Positions 1 through 10,276 of a stretch of 64,000 nt of DNA are shown in pieces. Made by a program: the position numbers and the translations under genes. This stretch comes from Anniella stebbinsi (taxonomy: Eukaryota > Chordata > Lepidosauria > Squamata > Anniellidae), in assembly GCA_029215795.1 (NCBI GenBank), contig JARDYH010000001.1, positions 352,742,154 to 352,806,153 of the forward strand. Direction: 5' to 3'. The notes under the pieces were generated by a model. That model was given only the letters and a program-made list of their open reading frames with translations, had not been told where the DNA came from and did not search any database. Positions within the stretch are counted from its first letter, which is position 1, and every line of letters starts with the position of its first letter.

Positions 1-466
1 AAATGCTTCCTGGAATGGAACTGTTTTCAAGAGGCACAGGAAACAACACAGTGTTGGCACTTGCCTAACCTTCAGAGGCAAGGAGTTCCATAGAAAGGAG
101 GCCACTACACTGAAGGCTCTTCTCTGAGTGGACTCCAACCAGGTGGACTTCAATCTGATTAGAGGGGAGCAGCATATAGGGTAATCCCCTTTGTTCTCTC
201 TGATCTCAGATCCCTCCAGGGTGGATTCTTCCAGGGGATGGTCTTAGAGGCCAAGTCCCATCTCCTGGAAGATCCCAAAGAGTTCTAGAACCTCCACAGG
301 CCAGGATAGGCCCAAGGGCCAAAGGTTCCTCATCCCTGAAATTATTCGGCTACATTTTGCAAATCAGATACAGGAGGGGATGGAGGTTTGCAGTGCACAG
401 ATATCTTCTGTTAATGTATCATTTGAGATTAAGTTCAAATGAATGGCCATCGATGAAACCAGACTA
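1..466. other. unannotated stretch
   Basis: No gene or recognisable repeat was seen. It contains low-complexity purine-rich text and ends at the target-site duplication of the first palindromic element. Confidence 0.4.
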
Positions 467-474
467 TGCTATCA

Positions 475-794
475 TAGGCTGACCATATGAAAAAGAGGAC
501 AGGGCTTCTGTAACTTTAACAGTTGTAGAGAAAAGGGAGTTTCAGCCAGTGTCATTTGTATGCAATTAGTTCCTGGTGAAATTTCCTCTTCATCACAACT
601 GTTAAAGGTGCAGGCACTATACTAGAGTGACCATATACAAAAGAAGGCAGGGCCCCTGCAACTTTAACTGTTGTGATGAAGAGGGAATTTCACCAGGAAC
701 TAATTGCATACAAATGACACTGGCTGAAACTCCCTTTTCTCTACAACTGTTAAAGTTACAGGAGCCCTGTCCTCTTTTTCATATGGTCAGCCTA
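475..794. mobile_element. palindromic hAT-like MITE, copy A
   Basis: This 320-bp element begins TAGGCTGACCATATG and ends with its reverse complement. The whole element folds back on itself. It is flanked by an exact 8-bp duplication, TGCTATCA (467-474 and 795-802), the TSD length of the hAT superfamily. A second, inner copy of the terminal motif (gagtgaccatata, about 626-638) sits near the centre, so each half is itself an inverted pair. No transposase is encoded; short frames here are chance. Related copies lie at 16367, 20934, 27927 and 38462. Confidence 0.88.
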
Positions 795-802
795 TGCTAT
801 CA

Positions 803-1640
803 TAACCACCACCACCTTCCTATAAAGTATGTCATGCGTTCAAAAGTCAATTAAAAAATGAAGGTACTGGGATATAGGCGAGCATGACAGCTCCAGGGAA
901 AGGTGCTGAAAGCATAATAGCTCCAAGAACTAAGGGAGGGCAGGAGGCAGGTTCATTATTACCAAAACCAGCAGCGGCAGGAGCAGCTTGGTAAGCAAAT
1001 CAGGCAGCATCATCCCCTCATCTCTGATATGCTATCAGAGGAAGGAAACTTGCAACAAAGATCAAAATGGTGTCTCAGCATACTAATGATGACAAGGGCG
1101 ACAAGTCCCAGTGCACGCAGCGGCCACAAGAGTAATCTAGGCACGATGCAGCCAATCATCAGAGGCTTCCTTGCCGCGTTGAACAGGAAACCCTCGTTGT
1201 TTATCAGCTCTGCTCCCTCATCGGTAAAATGTCACTGCACTCCGTAGAAGCGAGCATATTGTTAATTTATCAGCAAATCGAAACTGGAATAAAAAGCATG
1301 GCCTTTTTTTTTTTTAATCCTTCCCTCAAGTTAATTCATTTCTTTCGTTTTCCTCTCCACCCAAAGCAAGGGAATGGAGAAATGGATCATGAAAGGAAGG
1401 GTGGTAGAGCTGTGTACTTCGATAAGCATGAGGGTGGGTATCCTTGGGCCAAGACATCCACTTGGGGCAGGAAGAGTCACCATAGAAAACTGGGATGTCA
1501 TGGCCTCCCCACCCCAGATTATGATGGGATAATGATGGTGGAACTGGGAAGTTGCACTCCAACTAGAAGAGGGCGAATCAGAAATGCTGCTCCTGCTTTA
1601 GAACTAAAAGAAAAAAGAGTCATTGGGAAGAGAGGTTAAA
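803..1640. other. unannotated stretch
   Basis: No gene, RNA or repeat was identified. A frame of about 136 codons at 1229-1639 resembles no protein family I know and crosses a poly-T run; I treat it as chance. Confidence 0.35.
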
Positions 1641-1647
1641 AGGAAAG

Positions 1648-1712
1648 GGCTCATTGGTTGAGCGCACACAGTGCATGCAGAAGGTACCAGATTGAATCTT
1701 GAGCATGTCTAG
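1648..1712 (+). repeat. decayed tRNA-SINE head
   Basis: The text 'gctcattggttgagcgcac...gcatgcagaaggtaccag' matches the A-box to B-box part of the tRNA-derived SINE seen better preserved at 22203, 42246 and 60520 (minus strand). It is too degenerate to be a tRNA gene. Confidence 0.5.
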
Positions 1713-1979
1713 GAACTTCTTCAGACAGGGCGGGGAGGAATCGCATTTCCCTCACGTCGCTTTGCCTCATGCTACTGTCCCACAATAGGGATGAGCAGCT
1801 TCCTCTTTCTTCACAAGCTGAAGAAAGAGGAAGTAAACAAAGACCATGTGGCACATTCAGTGGGCATTTTATGGCACTGCTTTCCCTGCACACAGCAGGA
1901 AATTATTCTTGTTCTTATCTCTTTCTCGCCCGTGGTGGTTTTTCTAGACAGACATGACGGGCTTTCCAAGTCATGCTGT

Positions 1980-3290
1980 CTTTTATTGATTCAGGAATTT
2001 CCTGACGATTGAGCATGTTTTAATTATGACAGCTTTCTGGATGTTGGTGTGGATGTATTCTGGTAGGCCCAGTTTCTGAAGGTTTTCTGTATAGCTTTTT
2101 GATGTGATGCTGGTGACTGATGTGACTAATGGAATAATTGTGACCTTTTCCTGTTGCCATAGTTCTTTCACTTCCATGACCAGGGGTGTATATTTGTCTC
2201 TCTTTTTTTCTTCCTTTTCAACAACATTTTTGTCATTTGGTATTGCTATGTCGCTGAGGTAGGTGTGGTTTTTTTTGTCTATTATTTATTATTATTATTT
2301 ATTACATTTAGATATCGCCCCATAGCCAAAGCCCTATGGGGTCTATGACCGTTATGTCTGGTTGGTTGCAAGGTATTGTCGTGTCAGTATGAATTGTTCT
2401 GTCCTAGTATATTTTATTATCTGCATTTTCCAAGATTGTTTCCGGTAAATATGTATAGTAGGGTATAGGTTGTTTGATAAGGTTGACTTTGATGGCCAGT
2501 TGTTGGTGAATTATTTTTGCGGCTGTATTGTGTCTGTCCGTATAGTTCCATTCCTGCCAGAATTTTACATCCTCCTGTTATATGGTCTATTGTTTCTTGG
2601 AATTGATGGCATTTCCTGCATAGGTCTGTTGTTACACTGTTATCTTTTATGATGTATTTTTGGTAGTTCTTGGTGGCTATAACTTGATCCTGTATAGCTA
2701 TTAGGAATCCTTCAGTTTCTGGAAATAGCTCACCCTTCCTGAACCATTCATACGACTGTTCTTTGTTTATTTGTGGGTTCTGTATTTTATTGTAGTGCTT
2801 CCCATGGAGTGCTTTTTGTGCCCAGTTTTCTTTTTTTCTTGTGAGTGTGAGTGGTCGTGTTTGGTCTTCGTTTTGTAGTGCTTGGTTGTATGGGGTGTAA
2901 TTTTTATCTGCTGTTACTATGGCTTTACGAATGGGGGTGTTTTTAGTGTGGAAGAATTCTCTGAGTGATTTTATCTGTTTAGCATGAATTCTGTTAATGT
3001 CCAGCAGACCTCTTCCTCCTTCTTTCCTGCTGATTGTTAGTCTTTCAATGCAGGAGGTTGGGATGGAGCATGCGGTGTTTTGTGAGTTCGGAGTAATTGA
3101 GTCTGTTTATTCCTTCGAGTTCAGTATGTGACCAGTGTATGATTCCAAATGAGTGTATGAGGATGGGTATTGCGTCGGTGTTGATGGCTTTGAAGATGTT
3201 TTTAGAGTTCAGTTTAGATTTTAGGATTTGTGATAGGTGAGTTTTATATTGCATTCTTAGTTGTGTTTTTACTGTGAAGTGATGATGATG
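1980..3290 (-). pseudogene. R4-clade non-LTR retrotransposon, C-terminal part
   Basis: Read on the minus strand, this is the end of a reverse transcriptase followed by the zinc-knuckle and restriction-like endonuclease region of the R4 (Dong-like) clade. In order: 'KLNSKNIFKAIN...IPILIHSFGI' (about 3110-3220), 'ELTKHRM' (about 3075), 'RKEGGRGLLDI' (about 3000-3035), 'ETEGFLIAIQDQV' (about 2685-2725), a CX2CX7HX4C knuckle (LCRKC...DHITGGC, about 2575-2635), then 'DIAIPND' (about 2235-2255) and the terminal 'WQQEKVTIIPLV...' segment to the stop near 1983. Length and motif order fit the family. It is dead: frameshifts occur near 3060 and 2560, there is an in-frame stop near 2410, and a short retroposed tail interrupts it at 2283-2340. 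The 5' part, with most of the RT, is missing, as is usual for 5'-truncated LINEs. Clade assignment is from motif recognition. Confidence 0.82.
2283..2340 (-). repeat. short L2-type tail inserted in the R4 LINE
   Basis: This 58-bp piece carries 'ttacatttagatatcgcccc' and 'catagccaaagccctatggg', the 3' tail of the L2-like LINE in minus orientation, plus an A-rich end (TTATTT repeats on this strand). It is flanked by GTCTAT at 2277-2282 and 2341-2346, a likely target-site duplication. It splits the R4 endonuclease frame, so it inserted later. Confidence 0.75.
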
Positions 3291-3295
3291 ATTCA

Positions 3296-3480
3296 TTACA
3301 TTTCTCTACCGCCCCATAGCTGAAGCTGTCTGGGCAATTTACATAAGATTAAAACACTTAAAAATAATATAAAAAATTTAAAACTACAACCACATACAAC
3401 ATAGACAGTAGCATATGTTTAAAACAACTATAAACAACTTTAGAAACAGATCTAGGATCAGTGAAGCTCATTACATATTG
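3296..3480 (-). repeat. L2-type LINE 3' tail
   Basis: This is the minus-strand 3' end: 'ttacatttctctaccgcccc' followed by 'atagctgaagctgtctgggc' and A-rich 3' UTR text. It adjoins the R4 fragment and is part of the insertion stack inside element J. Confidence 0.75.
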
Positions 3481-3699
3481 CTAAGTGCCTGGGAAAAGAG
3501 AAAAGGCTGCACATTTTGCTGTAGGAGAAAAAAATGGATTATCTGGGGTCTTCTTCTTTTTTTTTAATGGGAAAATGACCAGAAGGAGCAGGAGGTGCGC
3601 AGAAGGCAGACGGCATTGTGAAAAGGATCCACAAAACTCCATGAGTGCCCAGTAATAAGCATGCTATAAAACGCTCTTCTGATGGGGCTGGAAAATACA

Positions 3700-4269
3700 T
3701 TGGTCTGAAACACTGGAGAGTTAGAGTAGACCAGGGATGATTGCAATAGCCTGTGCCTATAAGAATAAATATGGAGTTGATGCTGATAATGCCGACCAGG
3801 AGTGGCAAGCTGTGAGGGCCATCCCTCCCATGATGCCGGGTGACGGCTGCACCTCAGACAGCAGTGCAGGAGGAGCAGTAAATTGTACACCACCTACCAA
3901 GAGGACCTGCCATTACTGCACTTCCTTCCTTTCCTCCTGTCACCACCACTACCACTGATGTGTCTCCCACCCCCTCCCTTCTTCCTCACCCATCGTTTTG
4001 CCATTGCCACTGGTGGCCACTCTGGGCATCCTCTCAGAGCAAGGCAGCTGAGCTCTCTGAATAATGAGGTTGATCCATTTCTCCATTCCCTTGCTTTGAG
4101 GCTCTTCAGGAAGATTGCCACTCCCAAATGCCAGTCTCTGAGGGGCCTTTCCTCAGATTCAGGCTTTGTGGAAGGAGATTGCCTGCAGATCATTTGCAGC
4201 AGGTGGGGCAAAGGGATATAGACATGGGAAAGAGGAGAGGAGGAAGGGGGCAGTCACAATAGGGGCGGT
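3700..4269. other. unannotated stretch
   Basis: No convincing gene. Overlapping frames of about 105-112 codons on both strands (3883-4221) are mirror frames in pyrimidine-rich DNA with no recognisable domain. Confidence 0.35.
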
Positions 4270-4380
4270 GGGGCATGTGCAAAGTACCTTGGATTGCTTC
4301 TTTAGAATTCTGACTGGTTCTGACTGAAACCCAGAATAGATTCACCGCTCCACTGACATCAGAGCCACCAACTACCACTG
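4270..4380. repeat. half copy of a CAGTGG-ended foldback
   Basis: The text 'ggttctgactgaaacccaga' (4317-4336) and the end '...gagccaccaactaccactg' match the right arm of the foldback at 57791-58002. The terminus, reversed, reads CAGTGGTAGTTGGTGGCTC, which is hAT-like. Only one arm is seen. Confidence 0.55.
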
Positions 4381-4900
4381 CTAAGAAAGTGCTGGAACCA
4401 CAGCTCTGTAGCCTCTCTCCAGTTCACATGTGGGACCTGAAGCTTCATGGAACCAAGTTCAACATTTTATGTTTCTTAGAACAATGCTGCACACCAGTTA
4501 TTTGTGTGAACTTAGATGTGCAGATGGATGTCTTGCTTTTATGGGCTACCCCTTTCCATCATAGTAGAAAAAGCACTTTACAAGGGAATTCGTTTTCCGA
4601 TTAGAACCAATGGGGAAGCCATTAGAGACAGGCAGGATAAATCTCTCTCTCCCTCTCCCTTTCTCTCTAGTCCAGTTCATATGATCATGGAGGGAAAGTA
4701 AGCCAGAAGCCTATAACAAACATTGGGTTCTGGATGGCTTGTTAATCACAGCAACTAGCCACCCTCGCTGGGTTTGCACAGCTCAAGAAGATAACTGTGC
4801 TGTCAAAGCTAATTATGTAATTCACTCTGGCAGGTGTGGGGGGGGAGGGAAATAAGCCATCATGGCTTATTTCCCCCTCTGTAATTGTGTGAACCAAGCC

Positions 4901-4945
4901 TCTCTGTCTCTCTCTCTGTCTCTCTCTCTGTCTCTCTCTCTCTCT
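4901..4945. repeat. (TC)n/(TCTG)n microsatellite
   Basis: Uninterrupted pyrimidine repeat directly left of a MITE. Confidence 0.9.
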
Positions 4946-5087
4946 GGCCCTTTCTACACCATAGGAGTGTAGAGGGAGCGAGGGAGGGAGGGAGGGAGGG
5001 TGATCCTGGAAGTACCTAATACACACCATCAGCACACAGGGACCAGCCGGGGGCCATCTCAGGTGAAACACCTGGTGTGGAAAGGGC
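4946..5087. mobile_element. Harbinger-like MITE, GGCCCTTTC family (short)
   Basis: It begins GGCCCTTTCTACACC and ends GGTGTGGAAAGGGC. The internal segment contains a (GGGA)n tract and 'gatcctggaagtacctaata', which also occurs in the copy at 41277. Flanking TCT on both sides is compatible with a 3-bp duplication but lies in repeat sequence. No coding capacity. Confidence 0.75.
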
Positions 5088-5239
5088 TCTTTCTCTTATC
5101 AATAAAAAAACCTGCTGATCAGTCCCTTCCATCATAGAAACCCAATGAAAACTCTAGCTGCTAGGGAGAAAACATGATATGTGGCATGCCAGCATCTGCT
5201 CACCTTGGGCACGCTGTACTTCAAGTTTGACCTGGGAAG

Positions 5240-5241
5240 AA

Positions 5242-5286
<45 letters not shown>
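5240..5286. repeat. (ATA)n microsatellite
   Basis: About 15 triplets. It produces a spurious poly-tyrosine frame on the minus strand. Confidence 0.95.
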
Positions 5287-5287
<1 letters not shown>

Positions 5288-5289
5288 GG

Positions 5290-6580
5290 GAAAGGAACTA
5301 ACTGTCGAGAGCGAGCCATCAAAAAGCAGATATGAATCACAGTTGGCTGTGCTCAAATCAGGCTTAAATAGTTTGCCTATGATGATAGCATCAGAAAGAT
5401 AAGGAATGAACAGTTAGGTTCTTTCAATCCTAATTAAAATGTTGTGCTTGGAGGAAAGTAGCTATACATAAAACACAAGGTCCTGGTGATAAAAGTTGTG
5501 CTCCTAAATACAGACCATTGAGTCAATTAATGTTTACTTAAAATGCTTGTCATCCAGAGGAAGGAACTGAGAAAAACGATCAACATAACTGAAAGATTGT
5601 GACACCAATTTGCATCCAGTTCCAAGTGCATGTTTTATTTATTTTCAATCAGGACCAATCAGAAGAGAAAATAATCAATGAAGTCACAGTCGTGAGTGGT
5701 ATACAGCCATCTGGGGGGGGGGGGGGGGGGGCTGGTATTTCTCGGCCTGCATCGGAGGAAAGGGAGAGGGTTTTTTTTTTTCCAAGAGCACGGAGGAGCT
5801 CCATATGGCTGAGATCAAAGGTGTTGCTGGGTGCATGGTTCTGCTTTATTGCCAGGCACTGCTGTTAATTAGAAAACAAGATCAGAGGCAGTATTAAAAT
5901 CCAATTAAATTGATATGAACAGATTGCCAAGTGATGTTCACTAATGTATAATTGAGCACCATGCAAATTTCAGTGGCTGGCTTTTGTTTCCCCCCCCCCC
6001 CCACTCTGGAATGAATGATGAAGCTATGAAGTTTTTTTTTTCCTCCCTCGTTGTAAAAGATAAACAAGTTAATGCACTGATCTAGGGGGTATTGCTTCAG
6101 TGATTGATGAAAATGAGAGTAGAATATTAAAGTGTGACTTTTGGGGGCTTCTTTTATAATCTTATTTTGTTCGGTATCCTTTCCCCCTCCCCCTCTCTCT
6201 CTCCCTGTCTATCCCCACCCCCACCCTAATCAGGAAATATGCTTAAACTCCTCCACATTCCATCATTTCTGAAACAGAGGCCTTTACTTTGTAGATGCAG
6301 ATTTGATTTGAACAATTACAAAAGCACAAATATTTTAGGTGACAAAGCCGGATAGTACCAGTGGATATGCTCTTTTCCGAGAACTATCGATGAACTAGAC
6401 TGCATATCTTTGTTTAGAAGCCAAGACCGCTATTAAATTTAATTACTTCTCTGTGTAGTTTTATAGTAGTGGTGGCTTCAAACGAGGGTACCATCTATTA
6501 AATATAATTACTTTCCCCTGTGGCTTGCATAGTTGAGGTGCGTGGTTAAGGTGTAGCTATACTCAGGGAGGGAGATATAG
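5290..6580. other. mostly unique A+T-rich stretch; candidate non-coding element
   Basis: No gene or known repeat, apart from homopolymer runs (G near 5712-5731, C near 5991-6002). From about 6290 to 6530 the text is repeat-free with homeodomain-type TTAATTA-like cores, including a direct pair at 6431 and 6496. Whether it is conserved cannot be judged from one sequence. Confidence 0.35.
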
Positions 6581-6584
6581 GTAG

Positions 6585-7040
6585 ATAAGAACATAAGAAG
6601 AGCCATGCTGGATCAGACCGAGGGTCCATCTAGTCCAGCATTCTGTTCACACTGTGGCCAACCAGCTGTACGCTAGGGACCAACAAAGCAGGACCCTCAC
6701 ATCCATGTTCCCCAGCAACTGGTGCATAGGCTTACTGCCTCTGATCCTGGAGGTAGCACATAGCCATCAGGACAAGTAGCCATTGATAGCCTTCTGCTCC
6801 AGGTGCAGGAACCTGTCCAACCCTCTTTTAAAGCCATCCAAATTGTTGGCCATCACTACATCCTGTTCACACAGTGTAACTATGCACTGTGTGAAGAAGT
6901 ACTTCCTTTTATCTGTCCTAAACTGCCCACCAATCAGCTTCATGGGATGAGCCCGGGTTCTAGTATAATGGGCGAAGGAGAAAAATGTCTCTCTATCCAA
7001 ATTTTCACACCATGCATAATTTTGTACACCTCTATCATGT
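6585..7040 (-). repeat. CR1 LINE 3' region
   Basis: It opens with 'ataagaacataagaagagcc' and 'atgctggatcagaccgaggg', the squamate CR1 3' terminus in minus orientation. It runs through 'ccccagcaactggtgcatag', 'gtgcaggaacctgtccaacc' and 'ttgtacacctctatcatgtc' without the RT core. Related shorter copies lie at 7298, 30048 and 36909. Confidence 0.85.
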
Positions 7041-7041
7041 C

Positions 7042-7077
<36 letters not shown>
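7042..7077. repeat. (GATA)n microsatellite
   Basis: Nine tetranucleotide units at the inner edge of the CR1 fragment. Confidence 0.95.
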
Positions 7078-7136
7078 CATTGTAAAAGTGAAAGTAAAAA
7101 ATATCAGCATTATATGCAAATAACTATTCCAAGTCA

Positions 7137-7263
7137 GGATCTACACTACCACTTTAAAACAGTTTATAATACCATTGACAACATTGGGGGCTCATGACAC
7201 ACTCCATATACAGTTTTCAAGATGTTTTCAAAGTGTTATATCTTGCTTGGTGAAGATCTGGCC
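7137..7263. mobile_element. Harbinger-like MITE, TCTACAC family (divergent)
   Basis: It starts GGATCTACACTACC and ends 'cttggtgaagatctggccc'. The internal text 'actccatatacagttttcaa' is the reverse of 'ttgaaaactgtatatggagt', found in the copies at 16958 and 27649. The ends have diverged and no clear duplication remains. Confidence 0.65.
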
Positions 7264-7297
7264 CAGGAATGAACACAGGACAAAAGGATAAGGACAA

Positions 7298-7550
7298 AAT
7301 ATCATAAGAAGAGCCATGCTGGATCAGACCAAGGGTCCATTTAATCCATCATTCTGTTTACACAGTGGCCAGCCAGCTGTTGACCAGGAACCCACAAGCG
7401 GGACACGGGTACAACAGCACCCTCCCACCTATGTTCCCCAGCAACTGGTATACATAGGCTTACTGCCTCTGATACTGGAGGATCAATGCAATGTCTACTT
7501 CCATTGGCTATAGCCCTAGTTGCAACAATCCTCCTTGGATACAGGAGATC
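7298..7550 (-). repeat. CR1 LINE 3' fragment
   Basis: It shares 'cataagaagagccatgctgg', 'atcagaccaagggtcc' and 'tatgttccccagcaactgg' with the copy at 6585. Minus orientation, 5'-truncated. Confidence 0.82.
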
Positions 7551-7834
7551 ACCTTTTCTCTAGATGTTTGTACAGCTAAAAGCTAATGGTGCTTTTAAAA
7601 ATGGAAACTGTGACTAAATACTGCTGGCTTTGATGAGTATATTTATAGCTTTTTATGGCTGGTGACTGCTAGCCATAGGACACACCCCACCATGTCGGGG
7701 AGAAGCAGTTTGGCCATTGGAATGCCAAAGAGGCAGAAGCGCTATTATTTTACACATGTTCAACTTGAATGCTTCTACATAAAGAGATATGGCAAAAACA
7801 GTGGACGTCTTCAGTATTCTCTCCACTCAAAAAC

Positions 7835-8013
7835 TGATATTATATCTGATGAGCCTGGGTTTGTTTTGTTTTTAGGCTTATAGCTTTTTAAAGTTATTAT
7901 AGTATATGTGTGTATATTGTGTGTATATATTGATTTTAATTGTTTTAATCTTATGTAAACCGCCCAGAGAGCTTCGGCTATGGGGCGGCATACAAATGTA
8001 ATAAAATAAAAAA
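7835..8013 (+). repeat. L2-type LINE 3' UTR and tail
   Basis: It starts near the LINE stop codon ('gatgagcctgggtttgtttt') and ends 'gtaaaccgcccagagagctt' then 'cggctatggggcggcataca' and an A-rich tail. The 3' UTR matches that of the long copy at 28018-29628. Extreme 5' truncation. Confidence 0.85.
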
Positions 8014-8069
8014 ATATATAACTGCCCACTTCTGTACTAGAGGGTGGAAGCACCCATGGAATGGCCTTT

Positions 8070-8165
8070 TAGTAATTCCTGGAGAGCCACTACCAGTCCA
8101 TGACAATACTGGACTAGATAGACCAACGGCCTGATTTGATATTAGGCAGCTTGCAGTGTTCCTTT
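8070..8165 (+). repeat. SINE body fragment
   Basis: The text 'gagagccactaccagtccat' and 'tagatagaccaacggcctga' is the reverse of the body of the tRNA-headed SINE at 22203 and 60520. The tRNA head is missing. Confidence 0.65.
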
Positions 8166-8169
8166 TAAG

Positions 8170-9130
8170 CCCAGCAAATACAATTCCATTCCCATCCTTC
8201 ACACATGTTTCCTGTCCACGCTATGTCACGTGAACATTAAGAAATAAAGTTAATGGAAAGTAACGTGTTTCAACTAGATCCATTCTCTATTTTCTAGCAC
8301 ATAGTGATTTTGCTAATGGCATTCTTGCTTCATGGACAAGGGATAATTTGCCAACATTACAGTCATATCATCTCCAATTTGCATATACTGCTATGAAGCT
8401 ATTCGCTCTCACCATGACAAATCGCCAAAATAAGCATCGTAGCTGATAGACAATTTCTCCAAGCACCAGAATGTCAATAATAGGTATAATCCTAGTCCAG
8501 ATCCTAAACATGACCATCTGTCCCAAAGAGACATAATAAAATCCAACATAATGACTGACATTTAAAGAAAGGTACAGTCCTTTCTAAATTCACCTTCCAT
8601 CTGTTCACTCTTGGAGACAAGGATTTACTCTTTTAAAACAACAACAACAACAACAATAACAACAACAACAACAACACAATTACATGTTCCCGTAGTCCCT
8701 GAAGGGTAGATTTACAAAGGCTAGAACATTAAGAAAATAATACTCAAGCTGAAACAAATGTGAGAAATCAATATCAGTGAACAATCATCACATAGGAGTG
8801 TTGTCAAGGAAAGAAAATCAAAATTTGGAATCTGAAACACAAAGGGTTGAATATGTTTAGGGATTCAGGTCCTTCTGACACTAGTTAAGTAGCAAGATTC
8901 AAAGTTGTGTGACAAAACAATGTGAAAGGAGGTAACACCTTTGAAAATGAGTGCATTTGACAACAGATGTCATGGCCGTAGTTTTTGGGCCTGCTTGTGA
9001 TAATTTCATATTTTAAAATGTTTTGAGATGCATAAAATGAAATATGATAACATAATCAATTCGTTGGACTTGAACAAGTCTCTTCATTGCCGTTACAGAC
9101 TGAAAGGTGGCTGGAAAACAAATGTATGCT
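8170..9130. other. unannotated stretch with (AAC)n
   Basis: A+T-rich unique-looking sequence with an (AAC)n tract at about 8637-8677. No gene signal seen. Confidence 0.35.
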
Positions 9131-9137
9131 AGTATCA

Positions 9138-9420
9138 ATTATTATTATTGTTGTTGTTGTTGTTGTTATTTATAAAGCACCACAATAGCACATGGCACTT
9201 TACAAAGAGCAAAACCATAAAAACAAAGCCCTGCCTAAATGGCTTACAATCTCAAAATCTCAACATAACATTTTAATAAAAGTTTTAAAAAGTTAAAATT
9301 GAAATTGAGGGGAAAAAAGAGGAGGGTAAGGAAAGGACAAACATAGAACCCAATTTTCAAGGAGAAATACAAAAAGTTTTAGACAAAAGAGAAGTTTTCA
9401 ATTGAGCCTTAAAAACTCAT
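9138..9420 (-). repeat. LINE-type 3' tail with (ATT/GTT)n
   Basis: A triplet repeat is followed by 'tataaagcaccacaatagca', 'catggcactttacaaag' and 'ctaaatggcttacaatct', the reverse of a typical '...gcttaca...gtgccatgtgctattgtggtgc' LINE tail. Family not assigned. Confidence 0.5.
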
Positions 9421-9989
9421 GTGCACAGTTTTGTTTATAGTTATCACATGGCATGGGATCATGAGTTTCTTTCTGCCAATGGGAGTGCCCTGTGGGAGGA
9501 GTTCCACTCATGAGATCCTCCTACCCACGGAAGAGGGGAGGCACCATTTCCTGTCTCCCCTTTCCACCTGCAACCCCTTTGGTTCCTGCCCCTAAAATCT
9601 ACCTCAGAGGGTTAGGGAACCCTCTGGAATGGGGGAGGAGCTGCAAGAGGAGAGGGAAGCTGGTAAAAGTCGCTACCTCCAACTTCAGCCAGCAGGGTCC
9701 TCTACCAGATCACAAGCCGTTCCCTGAAAGGAAGGAGTCCTTCCTTCCAGTTGTGGGAGCCATAATACAGGAAAATAGATAAATGTGTCAATTGCAAGGA
9801 GAGGCAGGCATTGCCACCATTAGCACTAAAGCAATAATAAGGTAATAAATAACAGAAAATCACTACATCGATGCTAAATGTGCTTAATAGGGTTCATCTT
9901 AATAATCATGAGATTATGGCAACTTTCAATGAGGCAGAATGCCTTATCAAAAAGTAGGTGACCTATGGTTAAATGAATAAACTACAGGG
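9421..9989. other. unannotated stretch
   Basis: No repeat recognised. A 96-codon frame at 9492-9782 is proline- and glycine-rich and has no recognisable domain. Confidence 0.35.
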
Positions 9990-10230
9990 GGGTCATCTAC
10001 ACCTAAGGGTGCAGAGGGAGGGAGGGAGGGAGGGAGGGAGGGAGGGAGGGAGGGAGGAGGAGGAGGATCACTGACTTACCTGCTTCCGCCATCCTCCCCC
10101 AGTGACTAGACGGCCATACTACGTCCCGGAGGGGAAGAGGGACGCCGCGGGCGCCATTTATTTTATTTTTAAGGGGACCCGCACACAACAAAAAAGGTTA
10201 GTAAAAAAGACAACCCTGCCAAACCCCAAA
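9990..10230. mobile_element. Harbinger-like MITE, left part only
   Basis: It starts 'gggtcatctacacctaaggg', then a (GGGA)n tract and 'cttacctgcttccgccatcc', as in the GGCCCTTTC family. The right terminus is absent; the sequence passes into a (CT)n run and an L2 3' end, suggesting truncation by that insertion. Confidence 0.6.
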
Positions 10231-10242
10231 CTTTTAATTAGT

Positions 10243-10243
<1 letters not shown>

Positions 10244-10276
<33 letters not shown>

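Larger units (their letters stand above)
1729..3697 (+). mobile_element. DNA element 'J', split by LINE insertions
   Basis: The left part (about 1729-1912) aligns by eye with the left half of the intact relative at 62553-62895, sharing the hairpin around 'cttcctctttcttcac' and the text 'aagtaaacaa...ccatgtggc'. The right part (about 3520-3697) aligns with its right half, sharing 'ccagaaggagcaggagg' and 'aaacgctcttctgat'. About 1.6 kb of LINE sequence lies between. The element's class is not established; its ends carry a short inverted motif around GCATCAT in the 62.5-kb copy. Confidence 0.6.

Noticed and set aside
5132..5356. poly-tyrosine frame, and similar poly-N/Y frames at 13911 and 48387
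   Set aside because: Direct translations of (ATA)n or (ATT)n microsatellites.
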